In this document: positions 11,283 to 22,470 of the stretch, one piece after another
How positions within the stretch are numbered: position 1 is the stretch's first letter
Layout: each line of letters begins with the position of its first letter
Origin: Neoceratodus forsteri
Lineage: Eukaryota > Chordata > Ceratodontiformes > Ceratodontidae
Direction: 5' to 3'
DNA length: 64,000 nucleotides
Assembly: GCA_016271365.2 (NCBI GenBank)
Contig: CM057452.1
Coordinates: forward strand, 1,246,601,001-1,246,665,000
Notes under the pieces: model-generated
Told to the model about the DNA's origin: nothing
Database searches by the model: none
What the model saw: only the letters and a program-made list of their open reading frames with translations
Translations under genes and position numbers: made by a program

Positions 11283-12663
11283 CTAAGCCTGTCTTAATTT
11301 CTTTAGGAGGTGTTCGATGTGGTCCGTAAAAGACAGTTTATAATCAAGCCAAATCCCTAAGTACTTGAACATGCTAACACATTCTAGGTTTTCACTCAGG
11401 ATTGTGTTAATCTGTGGGACAGTGCTGGCAGTGGCTGGGTTTGCATCCAGTAGAAAGGGAGAAAACAGCATAGCCTTAGTTTTCTTAACGTTTAATAACA
11501 GTTTTTTCTTAAGGAGTTGGCTCTGGAGAATGTTGAATTCCGATTGTAAGTCTTTACAGGCTGTTTCGGATGAGGAGTGACTAAGGTAGAGGACCGTGTC
11601 ATCTGTGAAGAGATGAATACTGGTCTTGGTTATCTTAATATCAATGTTGTTCACATAGTTTGCAAACAGTAGTGGACCCAGGATTGAACCCTGGGGGACC
11701 CCTCTTTGTAGAGGTTTGAGGGGGGTATAGTTCACCATCTGACTTTACTTGCTGCTACTGGTCAGAAAGGTAATCGGCAAACCAGTGAAGGGACAGTGGA
11801 ACCAGTCCTATGGCCTTAAGGGAGGAGAGGAGCAGGTCGTGGTCAGCAGTGTCAAAGGCCTTGCTCAGGTCTAAGAATACAGCACAGACAAATTTCTTAT
11901 TTTCCAGGTCTCGGTGCCAATCGTTGGTAACTTTAGCTAGGGCCATGATAGTGCTGTGCTGTGCTCTAAAGCCAGATTGCATAGGATTTAGAAGGCTCAT
12001 AGAATCTACGTATGTTTTCATTTGCTTGTTTACAATTTTTTCTAGTAATTTGGACTGCGTGGGTAGTAATGAAATTGGTCTGTAATTGTTTAGATCATAA
12101 GGGTCCCCAGATTTGAACAAAGGGATAACATGAACTGTTTTCCATAAGGATGGGAGGGTACCGTGGGATAGAGAAAGATTGAATAGGTGGGTAATAGGTG
12201 CGGACAAGACATGGAAGGCAACTTTTAGAAAGTAAGGATCCCAAGAGTCAGCACCTGCGCTTTTCTTATCGTCCAACTTTAGTAGGAGTTCTTCGACCTT
12301 CTTCAAGGAAGTATGCTGGAGGGAGAAGACTGAGTTGGTTAGAGGAGGTTTCGAGATTTGGGCATCCAGTTGGGAGTGTAGGGAACTTGCAGGTGAGTTG
12401 TTAAAAGCAAGGCCTGCAGTGGTAAAGTGGTTGTTAAAAGCATCCATGATTTCCATTTTGTTGCAGATGGTGACACTGCCAGAAATGATCTTTGCAGGCA
12501 GGGAATTAACCAGGGTGTGACCAGACATATCCTTAATGGATTTCCGAAATTTGGAAGAGCTCCTGGAAGCAGAGTCCAGTTCCGAGCGGAAGTAGGAGGC
12601 CTCAGCATCTCTTATCAACTTGTTGCACTCATTCCTAGCTTTCCTGAAGTTACACCAGTCCAT
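11283..12663 (-). pseudogene. Rex1-like LINE reverse transcriptase
   Basis: Two large frames (11755-12663 and 11283-11738) carry the RT. The first has the pre-RT helix region (RKARNECNKLIRDAEASYF), then KKSAGADSWDPYFLK, then VIPLFKSGDPYDLNNYRPIS and LDLSKAFDTADHDLL. The second starts at GVPQGSILGPLLFANYVN. The catalytic box reads FTDD (11598-11609) where FADD is usual, leaving both aspartates intact. The two frames are broken apart near 11745. Function in life: target-primed reverse transcription. Confidence 0.85.
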
Positions 12664-12803
12664 CAGATTTTTTGTAGTTCATGCTTTTTTCCAAAGCTTG
12701 TCCCTATTCAGTAAAACTGATTTGAGTTCAGGTGTGAATCAGTGACAGGTTCTTCCCCTTACCCTAGTTTTTACGAGCGGGGCATACTTATTTAAAGCCA
12801 CAG

Positions 12804-13578
12804 TCATAATTCGGAGAAAATCTCGTAAGCCAACTGTAATGAGTTGGCAAGGTAAAAATCCTGCCAATGCACTGAGAATTTTAGCTCATCAAGGTAGGCA
12901 GGCAGATCAAAGTGGTGCCTGGCCCTCTTAATGGTGAACCTTGACATGGAAGGTGGGTTCTGAACCAACCTTATGCTAGCAATAATATAGTGATCACTAA
13001 TGTCTGTGAAAAAAACTCCTGCATGGGAGAATAGGTGTGGTTTGTTTACTAGAATGACATCCAGCAGCATACTGTTGACAGGGGACTTTTTGATAGGGCA
13101 CGTAGGTTCTCCAATAAGTTGAGTTAGGCCATGAGTATCGCAAAACTCCTTAAGGGGTGCAGTGGCATGGGACAACCAGTCAAAGTTTAAGTCCCCAAGG
13201 ATAATTGCTTCAGGGGGGCCAAGCTCAATAACGTTGGTTAGGTAGGTAAGGATCTGGGAACCAGCAGAGGGAGGTCTGTAGCAACTATGACATAAAGCAC
13301 AGGGTCAGGATATCTCCATCTTTAAGTCCAAGCATTCGAATTGGTTAGCAACAGAGGACGATTCTAGGCATGTAACTGTGTATTTGTTCTTAACATATAT
13401 GCCCCCCCCCCCCAGTTGGCCTGTCGGCTCTGAATAAGGAGTATTCAGGGATGTTAATTTCCCTATCAGTCATAGAGAGTCTGAGCCAAGATTCAGAGAT
13501 CACTAATACATCTGGTTTGGTATGAAATACCCAGACCTGGATAAATGTGAACTTTCTTAACAGGCTGCATACATTCAT
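12804..13578 (-). pseudogene. Rex1-like LINE AP-endonuclease domain
   Basis: The N-terminal part (13390-13578) reads MNVCSLLRKF, then PDVLVISESWL and INIPEYSLFRADRPTGGGG. This corresponds to the NARS and ETWL blocks of APE-type LINE nucleases. The C-terminal part (12804-13175) carries LLDVILVNKPH and the catalytic SDH (FTDISDHYII). The two halves are in different frames with a damaged 200 bp between them, where the GDFN-like block can still be guessed (LGDLNFDWLS near 13190). Confidence 0.8.
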
Positions 13579-13780
13579 GTGGAAGAATTACATACCTTTC
13601 AGGTTTGCTAGGTCCGAGGGAGAGGTGAGAGTTTTTGCTGGACCAGGATTAAGCTCAACATCTCCAGAGCACAATAGAAGGAGAAGGAGAAGCTTCCTTA
13701 GGATTGCAAGAGATATTTTAAAAATTCAAGACCATGGGAGTCTGCTGCATGTATCAGGCTGGGTAAATAGGTACCCATAA

Positions 13781-14101
13781 TTAGGCTTGGACCGTCCTAG
13801 CGCCCCAGACACCAATACCCAGACTGGGAGATAAAAGGGGGGGGTGATTGCTTGATGAAATGGTGAGTATAGTCTGTGGTGTGGGTTCTACATCAGTCCC
13901 ACTTCTGTACGTGGTTCTAATAAGAGGCTGCAAGTAGGGAAGCCTGAGGGCACAAAGAGAACTATATGTAGAGAAGCGATATGTACGGCGGCCAACTGGA
14001 GGAATATAGTGTCCCCTATTAGCCGAATGGGTGGGCTTGGGCTCTATATAGGGCATAAGTAGGAGAAGAAACAGAACGCGGAGCCAAAGGGGCACCCTCA
14101 T
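13781..14101 (-). pseudogene. Short ORF in the 5' region of the Rex1-like LINE
   Basis: A 106-residue frame starts with a basic residue and a hydrophobic stretch (LRVLFLLLLMPYI) that resembles a signal or membrane segment. A region rich in S, T and P follows. I do not recognise it. It may be untranslated leader of the LINE that happens to be open, or a remnant of an ORF1. Confidence 0.25.
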
Positions 14102-14221
14102 GGTTGAGTCTTAAGAATGGCAGATGAAGCTGAAGCCTCCGACCCTTACCTTATAAGCTTGATAAGCAACCAACACTGCTACCTCAGGGATTTAACAGAG
14201 TAGGGATAAGGAAGACATCGA

Positions 14222-14775
14222 TGTTTACTTATTAATTAATTTATTGATTTGCTGTCAGACTAGACCAGGGACATAAACCAAGAGTTTGTAGCCTAAGCTG
14301 CTATCAGTGTGGGTCAGGAGCCCAAGGGCAGAGTACCACGGTCACTGAGTATTTTGTGATTCACAGGAATTTTTGTAAGGCAGGCAGCACCAGGAAGTGT
14401 CGATGTTAAGGAGACTGGGATCAGACAGGAACCTATCAAAAGTATGCTGTGGCCCAGTGGCACTGAGGGTTGAGGCACTGGGACACCACACCTTGCACCA
14501 TGCCAGTGACCCAGGTTGGGAAACGGACTCGGGCTGCCGGGGGTCGGACGGGTGGAGGAGGATTGAGCATCCCAACGGATGTTCCCCTTCTCCAGAGGTG
14601 GGTTCCTAGGGGTGCTTTCCGCACCCGATGCACCAGTGTCTGTGGAAGCATGGACATCAGGGCACAAGGCAGTTCTTCGGAATCAGGGAGGGGAGAGAAA
14701 GACGTTGTGGGCACTTGGCGGCAGCGTGCATCAGCACGCTGCTTGCCTGGGCGTTAAGTCCTGTGTGCCGACGTC
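14222..14775. other. Unassigned segment, possible LINE 3' tail at left edge
   Basis: The left edge (TTATTAATTAATTTATTGATTTGC) and the word TCAGACTAGACC resemble the start of the LINE tail at 4074, where CACACTAGACAGCC follows the TTTATT run. The rest has no motif I can name. Confidence 0.3.
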
Positions 14776-14779
14776 CTGG

Positions 14780-15240
14780 TGTCAGCGTGGCTCAGTTGGT
14801 AGCACATCCGCCTATGGACCAGAAGGTTGTGGGTTTTCGTCCCACACCAGGATTGGACTTGCACCTAAAAATCGCTGGCATCCGAGTGCAGTATTTGGGG
14901 GTGCTGTACTGCTGGGGTGTGCCGTCCTTCAGATGAGATGTTAACCCAAGATCCCTTCTGCCCATCCTGGTGTTGTCCTGGTGGGTGTCCAGGTGGAAGT
15001 AAAAGAACCCAGGGCACTCTTCACAAAGAGCTGGGAACATTCCTGTTGTCCTGGCCAACATTCCCCTTCCCATAAAACCAGTTCATGCAATTATCCAGGC
15101 TGTGTGTGGGTGATGATGTGCAATACGGCTGCCACCACACATTCAGTCACTTCACTACAGGTCTAGCATTGCTTGTAAAGCGCTTTGGGATACTGTGTAT
15201 GAAACATGCTATATAAATGCTGATTCTTCTTCTTTTTCTT
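14780..15240 (+). mobile_element. V-SINE (tRNA-headed SINE), near full length
   Basis: The head is tRNA-like with an A box (GTGGCTCAGTTGGTAG) and a B box (GTGGGTTTTCGTCCCAC, slightly decayed). The central block, from CCTTCAGATGAGATGTTAA through GGCACTCTTCACAAAGAG to GTCCTGGCCAACATTCCCC, matches my recollection of the conserved V-SINE core shared by fish, shark and lungfish SINEs. The tail reads AAAGCGCTTTGGGATACTG and CTATATAAATGC, typical of an L2-type LINE 3' end, followed by a TTCTTC repeat. It would be transcribed by RNA polymerase III and mobilised by an L2-like LINE. Confidence 0.85.
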
Positions 15241-15670
15241 CTCAGGGGTAGTGGGACATAACAGGGGAGTAAATGTGGAAATACCCCACTAGCCGCCTAG
15301 ATGACGACCGACCTAATCTCCCAGTTCACCTCCCGTGGGCAGATTCCAATGTGTGCAGGCACTCTAGGAGGAGGAAGGTACGGCAGATAATGAAGTGTAC
15401 CTGACATTCTAGGGGCAGACTCTGTGGGGAGGGTCCACTGGGAATGGTCAGGTCCGAAAGGGTGGGTGCTAACGGGCAGTAAGGAGGGATAAAAAGAAGA
15501 AAGTATATAAAAAAAAAAAGCAAGGTGTGACTGTCCAGAGGCGGGTAATGAGGGGGGACTGGGGAGCCTATAGGTCCTAGGAAAGAGGCTAGGGGGCATG
15601 GGGGTGCTGAGGGCTGGGCGCAAGCGTAGTTAATAAGTGATGGGGGATGGGTGGGCAGGTGAAAAACTAC
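15241..15670. other. Unassigned G-rich segment
   Basis: G-rich on the plus strand, with an A run at 15509-15520. It leads directly into the tandem repeats and may be part of the same retroelement leader. Confidence 0.3.
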
Positions 15671-16640
15671 GGCTTTTGCTGTACCTTTCTGATAAGAGTG
15701 TCTGGGCTTGTGGTCTCGGGCGGTGGCTATGGAAGTGCCATTCGCCAGGAGACCGAGTCTAGCTCGGCATCTGAACTGGGAGCCCTGGCGGGTTCTCTGC
15801 TGAGGAGAGAGGAGACAGGAGAAGATTAAATACTGACCGGAGACAAAAGGCCACACAGTCCAGCTACAGGAGCAAATCTGCATGACAAAGGAGCCGATTT
15901 AGCTTGGCGCCCAGCAATCTGCAGTCAGGGAACACCGCTGAGAAAGGGCTGTGATCACTTCAGGGAATAATATTGGGCACAGTAAACAAATGCCAGCAGA
16001 ATAACAGCAGTTACTAAACAGTTTAAATTAGGCTACAAACAGCAATTACAGCTTTTTCTAGGAGAGTTTATAGAGGCAAAAACAGTATCGAGCAAGGGAC
16101 CAATCAGGGCGAGGCTGGAAAAGGTGCTCGCGTTCTGGTTGGCTGGCGGCTTTTGTTGTACCTTTCTGGTGCGAGTGTCTGGGCTTTTGGTCTCGGGTGG
16201 CAGCTATGGAAGTGATGTCCACCCGGGAGACCAAGTCTTGCTTGGTGTCTGAGCTGGGAGCCCTGGAGGGTTCTCTGCTGAGGAGAGAGGAGACAGGAGA
16301 AGATTAAGTACTGACCGGAGACAAAAGACCACACAGTCCAGCTACAGGAGCAAATCTGCATGACAAAGGGGTCGATTTAGGTTGGCGCCCAGCAGTCTGC
16401 AGTCAGGGAACACCACAGAGAAAGGGCTGTGATCACTTCAGGGAATAATATTGGGGCACAGTAAACAAATGCTAGCAGGCTAACAGCAGTTTCAAAACAG
16501 TTTAAATTAGGCTACAAACAACAATTACAGCTTTTTCTAGGAAATTTTACAGAGGCAAAAACAGTATCGGGCAAGGGACCAATCAGGGCGAGGCTGGAAA
16601 AGGTGCTTGTGTTCCAGTTAGCTAGCAGCTTTTGCCATAC
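15671..16640. repeat. Two ~477 bp tandem units
   Basis: Units begin at 15671 and 16148 with GGCTTTTG-TGTACCTTTCTG, and a third begins near 16626. Shared landmarks in order are TCTGGGCTT, GGAAGTG, GGAGACC, GAGCTGGGAGCCCTGG, GGTTCTCTGCTGAGGAGAG, TGGCGCCCAGCA and GGACCAATCAGGGCGAGGC. The last word contains a CCAAT box next to a GC-rich stretch. Unit-to-unit identity looks high, implying recent duplication. They resemble the repeated promoter monomers found upstream of some LINEs; this is inference. Confidence 0.8.
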
Positions 16641-16983
16641 CTTTCTGGTGCAAGTGTCTGGGCTTGTGGTCTCTAGCAGCAGCTATGGAAGTGCCATCCG
16701 CCCGGGAGACCTAGTCTCGCTCAGCATCTGAGCTGGGAGCCCTGGAGGGTTCTCTGCTTTCTGGTGCGAGTGTTCAGGCTTGTGGTCTTGGGCGATGGCT
16801 GTGAAATGCCGTCTGCCCAGGAGACCGAGTCTCACTTGGCGTTTGAGCTGGGAGCCCTGGAGGGTTCTCTTTCTGGTGCGAGTGTCCGGGTTTGTGGTCT
16901 CGGGCGGCGGCTATGGAAGTGCCATCTGCCCGGGAGACCGAGTCTCGCTCGACGTCTGAGCTGGGAGCCCTGGAGGGTTCTCT
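16641..16983. repeat. Three ~114 bp subrepeats of the same unit
   Basis: CTTTCTGGTG starts at 16641, 16757 and 16869. Each copy ends in GAGCTGGGAGCCCTGGAGGG then TTCTCT. They are the first quarter of the 477 bp unit repeated on its own. A higher-order array has therefore arisen by unequal exchange or slippage at the CTTTCTG/TTCTCTG junction. Confidence 0.85.
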
Positions 16984-17099
16984 GCAATATCGGGGTAAGT
17001 TCTTCTACTAAAGTTTTATAAAAATTAGTGGAGAAACCGGTGGATTCACTCTTACAGGTCCCTTGACTGAGACACACTCCTCCATGACCTTCACTCTGC

Positions 17100-18205
17100 A
17101 GATTGGTCACTAATGTACTCTGCACCCAATATTGACTAAACCCTCTCCCTCTTCACTCACCTCCATCTTAAAGTCTGCAATCATCATGCCCTGCTTAGGA
17201 GGCATAGAGTAAAGCATCGCACCCAATCCTGGATCTCCTTTGATATCATCCACCTGTGCAAATCTCGTGACCTAGCTTGGGCCCGACACAGAACTTCACA
17301 TGCCCTGCTTGACCTTCACTACTACAGGACCCAAAGAAACGCCTGCACCAAAGCTATTAGGACTGCCAAAGCCACATGCTTCCACTCTGTGCTTTAGCTG
17401 AATAAAAACTCCCCTGCCAATTTCTGGTGCACACTTCATTTCTTCTTGACCCACCTGCCCAATTCTCCACTCCTATATTATTATTGATAGTGCACCTGTC
17501 TCTGACCCAACCTCAGTGGCCTCCAGACTTAACTCCTTCTTCACCACATGTGTACTCCACTCTAGCCCCCCCTCCCCTCCTTCTTTCTCCTAACCATTTC
17601 TTCCCATGGCTGCACCTTTCCTCCTGTCCCCAGCCTTGACATTTACCAAGCCCTCTTATCTCTCAACCCCAATAGGACCAGTACTGACAGCCTTGACCCT
17701 TTTCTTCTATACATCTCCGCACCAACTATCTCACTCCCTCTTACCCATCTCCTGAACTGTTCTTTCATCCTTTTTTCAGTCCCTCAGGCCTGGAAGACTG
17801 TAAATGTTATACCTCACCACAAAGGTGGGGGAACCCCATACAGCAGGTAACTATTATCCCATATCTCTTCTTCCCTCTTTGGCCAAGCTGCAGGAATCCC
17901 TTGTCTTATCGTGCCTTACTGATTTTCTAAACTCCACTTATTCTTTCCCCTTTCCAATCTGGTTTTAGAGCCAGCCACTCAACTGTCACTTCTCTCTCTC
18001 GAGTCACTAACTCTATCCTCTCCAGCATGGACAAAGGCCATATCATTGCAGCCATCTTCATAGACCTAGCCAAGAAGTTTGATTCTGTCTCACATCCCCT
18101 CTTACTTAACAAGCTCAGTTCTGCTGGACGCTCCACCTCATTTGTAAACTGGTTTAAATCCTACCTCTCCTACTGATCCCAAAGTGTCCTAGTAGGTGGT
18201 GCCCT
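17100..18205 (+). pseudogene. CR1/Rex-like LINE, pre-RT and RT fragment
   Basis: The plus strand, read across several frames, gives WISFDIIHLCKSRDLAWARH, then RNACTKAIRTAKA and NSPANFWCTL. This is the basic helix region before RT in CR1-superfamily LINEs. Further on come the RT words GNYYPISLLPSLAKL and IDLAKKFDS (17840-18090). No YADD box or C-terminal domain follows, as the fragment ends near 18205 where a different CR1 piece begins. It lies just downstream of the tandem repeats at 15.7-17.0 kb and has the orientation expected if those were its leader. Confidence 0.7.
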
Positions 18206-18495
18206 CCCTTGAAACTGAAAGAGGACAAAGCAATGGGGCCAGAGTCCAGACGGGATACATCCAGAATACTAAAAGAACTCAGAGAGGTGCTAGTGACACC
18301 ACTGACAGCCCTTTTCAACAAATCACTGGAGGAGGGAGTTGTACCAGAGGACTGGAGGAAAGCAAACATGATACCCCTTTACAAAAGTGGGAGCAAGGTA
18401 GAAGTGGGAAACTGTAGACCTCTCAGTTTGACCTCAGTGGTAGGGAATGTGATGGAATCAGTGTTGAAGGAAATTACATTTGTGCACCATATTAT
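18206..18495 (+). pseudogene. CR1 RT fragment (finger region)
   Basis: A 97-residue plus-strand frame reads LKEDKAMGPESRRDTSRIL, then LTALFNKSLEEGVVPEDWR, then PLYKSGSKVEVGNCRPLS and LTSVVGNVMESVL. This is the start of CR1 RT, about 85 residues, cut on both sides. It is better preserved than the fragment before it and comes from a different subfamily, so it is a separate insertion or a template-switch product. Confidence 0.8.
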
Positions 18496-18600
18496 CTTAT
18501 AGAGTTACCACACTGCCCCTGATACTACCCACTACCTATGGGAAGGGGATTCTAGTTAAGTTTCTAAGAGTGATTAGCAGTGATTTCTAATGTGTGATGG

Positions 18601-19507
18601 TCATTCCGGTGGCAGTCCACTTTTGAGATGTGGAATTACCCTGTGGGTTAGCATGCTCCAGTATCCCTTTCCAAATCTAAGCAGGTGGCAGAGGGGGCAC
18701 ACTAGATTCTGGTAGTGTGCACAAGGGGGATGCAAGAAACCCTCCCCATGTGGCCTGGTACTGGGAAGCTTATTCAGGATAATGTGGTGGACCATTTCAT
18801 AGCTGGCCAGTTTCCCCAGTTCCAGTATCCATTCCTTAGGGTCTGGAGGCTGTGTGTCCTTCCAGTTTCTGAGTATGATCCTTTGAGCTGTGGTCATTGC
18901 TCCTAATAGCCATCTTCTTTCCCCTTGTGGAAGGCCCAGTCCTATGGCTGGGGGTAGGTAATAGTTTAGCATCACCAGCAGCACAGATAGAGGAGTTTGG
19001 ATTGTCAGTATATTGCATATAGTGTCCTGAATGAAATCCCAGAATGGGGATAGAAGGGGGCAAATTGTGCCACAGGCTGAGAGGCATCTCCAGCATTTGT
19101 CTGTAGGAGAAATACCCCAGTCAGATAGCTGTTGTGGGGTTCTATGCCATCTGTGTAACATCATGAATTGGATAAACCTATTTTGGGTGTCCCTGGTGGG
19201 ATTCTTTACTGAGTTCCAGCATGTTTTCCACATTTAAGCAGTGATGGGTAGGTCCAATTCTTTGGATCACTTCTACCTGAGTCTGATTGATCCGTCTGGG
19301 AGTAAGTTTAGGATGTGACCTTATATAGTGCTGCTTCGGGGGGGGGGGTCCTTTGTCTGGCCAAAGGAGGAGATCTAAACTATTGTACTTTTTACTCCAG
19401 ATATGAGGGCCTAAGGTGCTAGTTATTGGGTGCCTAACATGGAGATATCTCCAGAAGTGGTGCTTGGGGAGGCCATATCTAACCTTGACTTGTAGGAAGT
19501 TCAGCAT
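18601..19507 (-). pseudogene. L1-like LINE C-terminal domain
   Basis: The 210-residue frame at 18601-19233 has MLHRWHRTPQQLSDWGI, then KCWRCLSACGTICPLL and SPFWDFI. This is the L1 C-terminal zinc-knuckle-like segment in which CxxC is followed by a His-containing block and W; here the expected His block reads GTICPLL and is damaged. The overlapping frame at 19178-19507 supplies the preceding segment (GLPKHHFWRYLHVRHPI). Confidence 0.75.
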
Positions 19508-19874
19508 GGCAGGTGGCTAGCTGTGTTGGCAGTCTCTGAGGTAGTTAAGACCCTTACTGGCCCAAATCTTGTCCACCATTGGTTTGTCCCCAATGGTTAG
19601 GTTTGAGTTTCAGCCTCAACAGGTAGTACTTAGCCCGGTTCAGGTCCCACCAGCTTAATTTACAGTGGGCCTTCCAAGCTGCCACTGTACCTGCAATGGT
19701 GGGTGGTACCTGTCAGCCTCTAGGGATACCTAGGAACTGCACTGCTAACAGCAAAGATTGGTCCAGTACTGAGGTTTCACATTCCGCCCACCATGGGGGT
19801 CTCTGTATCTGGGTTTGTCCTTGCCATTTGGAGGATGAGATGGGCCATGATTTGGAACTGAAAGTCAGGGAGTT

Positions 19875-20645
19875 TCAGGCCTCCTTTAAGTAGGGGTGTC
19901 CGGGTTTCCCCCAACATTTTGGTCCCTTGCCCCAGAATAATGAAGTAATCCTGGAGTGTAGTTGCTTATTTATCTTTGGATCTATGCATATAGGGAAATT
20001 ATCTAGTGAATATTGAAATTTTGGGGCTGCCATCATTTCAAAAGCTTGCACCCTGCCCCAGTGGGAGAGGTGTAGCAGTTCCCATCTCCTTGTGTCTTTA
20101 ACCAGTTCAACTAACAGGGGTAGTGTATTGCTTTTTGCTAACTTTTGAAGGTTCCATTGAAATTTAACCCCCAGGTATGCGATGTCCTGTGGGGCATGAA
20201 GTAGACCCCAAGGATAGTCAGGTTCTGATCTAATTGAGGGGTTTGAGGCTATGAATTGGGATTTGGCTATGTTTAACTTGTACCCTGATAGACTGCTGTA
20301 CATGTCTATCAGTTTAAGCAGGGCTGAGATAGAAGTCCCGGGGTTCCTGAGGGTGAGCATGATGTCATCTGCATGTGTTAGTGCCTTATCATCTCCCACA
20401 TTACCACTCCCTGTATGTTTTTATAGTTCCTAATAGCATGGAGCAATGGTTCCAAGGCTAGTATGAAAAGGAGTGGGGAGGAGTGGGCACCTCTGTCTGG
20501 TGCCCCTGTGTAGTTGAAAGGGCATGGATGCACGCCCATTTGTGATGACCTGTGCAAAGACCCTGGAGTAGAGAACTTGGACCCGTGCTCTGAAGACTGG
20601 GCCTATGTTAAAGACTTCCAGTGTTTTTTTTTGAGGAGCCCCCAC
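19875..20645 (-). pseudogene. L1-like LINE RT palm and thumb
   Basis: The frame at 19875-20399 begins near the active site (LTHADDIMLTL, an L1-type ADD box with His in place of Y/F). It continues with SGYKLNIAKSQ and IAYLGVKF, the L1 thumb signature. The frame at 20430-20645 supplies the upstream block (RGTRQRCPLLPTPFHTSLG, matching the L1 GxRQGCPLSPxLF motif with changes at the normally invariant QG). Two catalytic aspartates remain, but the gene is broken between the frames. Confidence 0.8.
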
Positions 20646-20654
20646 TTCACCCTA

Positions 20655-21253
20655 TCAAATGCCTTCTCTGTGTCCAGTGAAACAAGGGTGACTGGGGGGG
20701 CAGGTCTTCCTGGGTTTCCATAGGAGGTTCACCAGTCTCCTTGTGTTGTCTGTTCCTCTGCGGCCCGGGACAAAGCCTACTTGGTCATGGTCTAACAGTG
20801 ATGTGATGAGGTCCTTCAGTCTGGTAGCCCTGGCTTTCACCCACAGCTTACAGTCAGCTTTGATCAAAAAGATTGACCGGTAGCTCCCACAGTTGGTTGG
20901 GTCTTTCCCTGGCTTAGGAATTAGTGAGATCTGTGCCAGTCTCATGGATGGAGGAAGGATGCCCATTTTTGTTGCTTCTTCCAGTGCCTCCATTAATGGA
21001 GGCAAAATGACCTCTTGTAAGGACCCCATGAATTCAACTGGTAGACCGTCTCCCCCAGGGCCTTCCCTGGGGTTGTGGAGGCTAAGGCCTGTTCTAGCTC
21101 TATCATGCTTAAAGGCCTGTCCAGCCACTCCAACTTTTCCTGGGTAAGTTTTAGGAGGCTGAGGCTAGTGAGGAACTTCTGGGTTGCTCCTTCGGCTGGC
21201 TGCATTTCAGAGGAGTATAGGGAGCTATTGAAAATTAGGAATTCCGTGTTCAT
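20655..21253 (-). pseudogene. L1-like LINE RT fingers
   Basis: Overlapping frames give TPGKALGETVYQLNSWGPY (the GPDG block, decayed), then LAQISLIPKPGKDPTNCGSY, then KLWVKARATRLKDLI and DQVGFVPGRRGTDNTRRL. These are the classic L1 RT blocks in the correct order. One frame change near 21000 separates the first block from the rest. Confidence 0.85.
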
Positions 21254-21291
21254 CTCTTCTTCCTGCCCTAGTTAGGGTCCCATTCTTCTTC

Positions 21292-22470
21292 TTAACTGCA
21301 AGAATTCTGGAATGCTCCTGCCTCTTGTTTTAGTTGGTAAGCTAAGAGGCAGCCAGGTTTTTCAGCAGCTTCCCAAAATGTTTGTTTCAGGTGGAACAGG
21401 GCATAGTCTGCCTTTTGGTGTAGGTAGATATTAATTTTGCATCTCGGGCCTATAACTGAGGCTCTGATTTTGTCTGAGGGGCTAGGAGTAGTGTAAAACT
21501 GTTTCTCTAGGATGGCCAGTTCAGTTTTTGAATCTCCTAGGATAATATCCCTTTGTTTGCATAAATATGAGTCGTGACTGATGCACCAGCCCCTAATAAA
21601 GGCCTTAAGGGTGTCCCAACTAATGGCCGTTGTGGTGTCTCCTGGCTTGTTGTTAATCAGGAAGTCCTGAATCTCCCCTTTCAGTTTGGCACAGACCTGG
21701 AGGTCGCACAGCAGAAAAGTATTTAGTCTCCATTTGCCTCTACTCCCCTGAGGCCCTGTGGGAGGTAGCCAGGAGAATGATACGGGGGCATAGTTGGAGA
21801 TTAGAATGGAAGCTATGTCAGCTTTAGTAAGTGGGTGGTCCATGCAACAGGTGTAAGTCACATGTCTATTCTGGAATGCATTTTGAGTGTGGGTGAATAG
21901 TAAGAGAAGTTCCTCCCTGTGGGGTTAACCAGTCACCAATTGTCCACCAAATTAAGTTCCTGTGCCAGCATTCTAAGACCTTCTGTAGCCCTGGTCAGCA
22001 GGCCTGGAGGGGCTTGGCTTCTGTCAAAAAAGTCATCTGTGGTGGTGTTCATATCCCCTGCCCCCCCCTCCACTACCAATTGGCCCCTCTGTGTTTCTTG
22101 TAGGGACTGGGAGAGGGTCATGTAGAATGAGGCATCTGAGTCATTAGGCCTGTATACATTACATAGAGTGACATCAACACCCCATAGTTCCCCTTGCACT
22201 ATTACGAATCTCTCCTTGGGGTCACTCTTGGTTAGATGTGGTTTGAAGGGGATTTGTTTATTTACTAAGATTGTTACTCCTCTGCTTTTGGAGCTGAAGG
22301 AGGCTCCAAAAACCTGTGCTATCCATCCCTACTTAAGCTTCTGGGTTTCCCCTTTAGGGTTTCCTGTAGGACGGCTATTCCTGTCTCCTCTTTCCAGAGC
22401 TGATCTAGGAGTTTCCTTTTTTAACCAGGGTTTTTATCCCTTTTACATTCCATGACACTCATTTAACCTC
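21292..22470 (-). pseudogene. L1-like LINE endonuclease and linker
   Basis: At the top end (22450 downwards) the minus strand reads a start resembling SWNVKGI, followed by LLDQLWKEETGIAVLQET, the L1 endonuclease N-terminus. The 21933-22199 frame has VTLCNVYRPNDSD and a degraded GGDMN block (GGAGDMNTTTDD). The 21292-21861 frame has DHPLTKADIASILISNYAPV (the SDH block lost its serine/histidine pair), SWRLN-like words and the linker towards RT. The domain made the first nick at the target in life. Confidence 0.75.

Larger units (their letters stand above)
10251..14220 (-). mobile_element. Rex1-like (CR1-superfamily) LINE, nearly full-length
   Basis: The minus-strand 3' terminus is at about 10251, with a simple ATCAATCAATCAATC repeat. 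Going up, the element holds the C-terminal domain (10838-11209), RT (11283-12663), endonuclease (12804-13578) and a 5' region with a hydrophobic-start reading frame (13781-14101). Domain order and lengths fit a CR1-superfamily LINE of about 4 kb. The style of the EN (VILVNKPH, TDISDHYII) and RT linkers looks most like Rex1/Babar, from memory of that family. Stops and frameshifts are scattered through it. Confidence 0.75.
18500..22470 (-). mobile_element. L1/Tx1-like LINE, about 4 kb
   Basis: Minus-strand protein traces run without a large gap from the endonuclease (22470-21292) through RT (21253-19875) to the C-terminal domain (19507-18601), the complete order of an L1-clade ORF2. Frames change often but almost every block can be placed. 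The segment above 22.47 kb, to about 25.3 kb, may hold its ORF1 and leader but I could not confirm that. It is a different L1-like family from the one at 5.5-10.25 kb. Confidence 0.8.

Noticed and set aside
14781..14855. tRNA gene
   Set aside because: The tRNA-like box A/box B segment is the head of a V-SINE. The B box is decayed and SINE core and tail follow.
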